Assembly: GCF_024519315.1 (NCBI RefSeq)
Contig: NZ_JANIIC010000089.1
Span: 1 to 32,529, forward strand
Source: Streptomyces malaysiensis subsp. samsunensis
Lineage (GTDB): Bacteria > Actinomycetota > Actinomycetes > Streptomycetales > Streptomycetaceae
DNA: 32,529 nt
Direction of reading: 5' to 3'
Within the stretch, counting starts at the first letter, position 1. The number at the start of each line of letters is the position of its first letter. Below the pieces are notes generated by a model, which did not search any database, was not told the origin of the DNA, and saw only the letters and a list, made by a program, of their open reading frames with translations. This document shows positions 32,496 to 32,529 of the stretch, one piece after another. The position numbers and the translations under genes are program-made.

Positions 32496-32529
32496 AGGGG
32501 CTCCTAGGGTCGGGGACGGGCGGCGGCTC

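Overview
The window is about 72% G+C with strong G/C bias at third codon positions. It carries an AfsA/ArpA-type gamma-butyrolactone signalling pair, GTG starts, purine-rich ribosome binding sites and the GC-hairpin intergenic repeats typical of streptomycetes. It is almost certainly chromosomal DNA of a Streptomyces or close relative. No rRNA, complete tRNA, insertion sequence, prophage or CRISPR array was recognised.

Layout. (1) 1-2188: an ECF-type sigma factor with a C-terminal zinc-finger-like tail, cut by the left edge, converges through a perfect 15-bp hairpin on a PucR-type regulator. (2) 2536-6747: a redox block. It holds a six-helix di-heme ferric-reductase-like membrane protein, a NuoF-like flavoprotein fused to a 3Fe-4S-type ferredoxin, a four-repeat secreted lipoprotein and a small Met/His-rich lipoprotein. 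This reads as a possible route for moving electrons from cytosolic carriers across the membrane to the cell surface. (3) 6791-9442: a gamma-butyrolactone cassette with a HAD phosphatase, an AfsA-type synthase and a divergent TetR-type receptor, plus candidate operators and a short tandem repeat. (4) 9505-16794: a sugar-acid block. An SDR, a sialidase-like beta-propeller protein and an aldo/keto reductase lie on the minus strand; a DUF1537 acid-sugar kinase, a PdxA2-type dehydrogenase and a DeoR regulator lie on the plus strand. (5) 16931-20574: a heterodimeric ABC exporter whose two nucleotide-binding domains have complementary defects, leaving one predicted ATPase site.

(6) 20777-24383: a Pro-rich small ORF, an HSL-type esterase, an HhH-GPD repair protein, a SigB/F-type sigma factor and a dienelactone-hydrolase-like protein. 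(7) 24384-24912: a gene-free stretch dominated by 13 copies of a 25-27-bp repeat. (8) 24913-28099: a divergent ATP-dependent DNA ligase (LigC type) and primase-polymerase (Prim-PolC type), then a GlxA/AraC-type regulator. (9) 28265-32495: a secreted L-asparaginase broken by one frameshift, a PAS-PAS-GAF-SpoIIE phosphatase and a stand-alone bacterial caspase, all on the minus strand.

The best candidates for something little described are the redox block (2536-6747), the one-active-site ABC exporter with a repeat-expanded NBD (16931-20574), the caspase/SpoIIE neighbourhood, and the repeat array at 24515-24857. Functions are inferred from motifs read by eye; no database search was possible.
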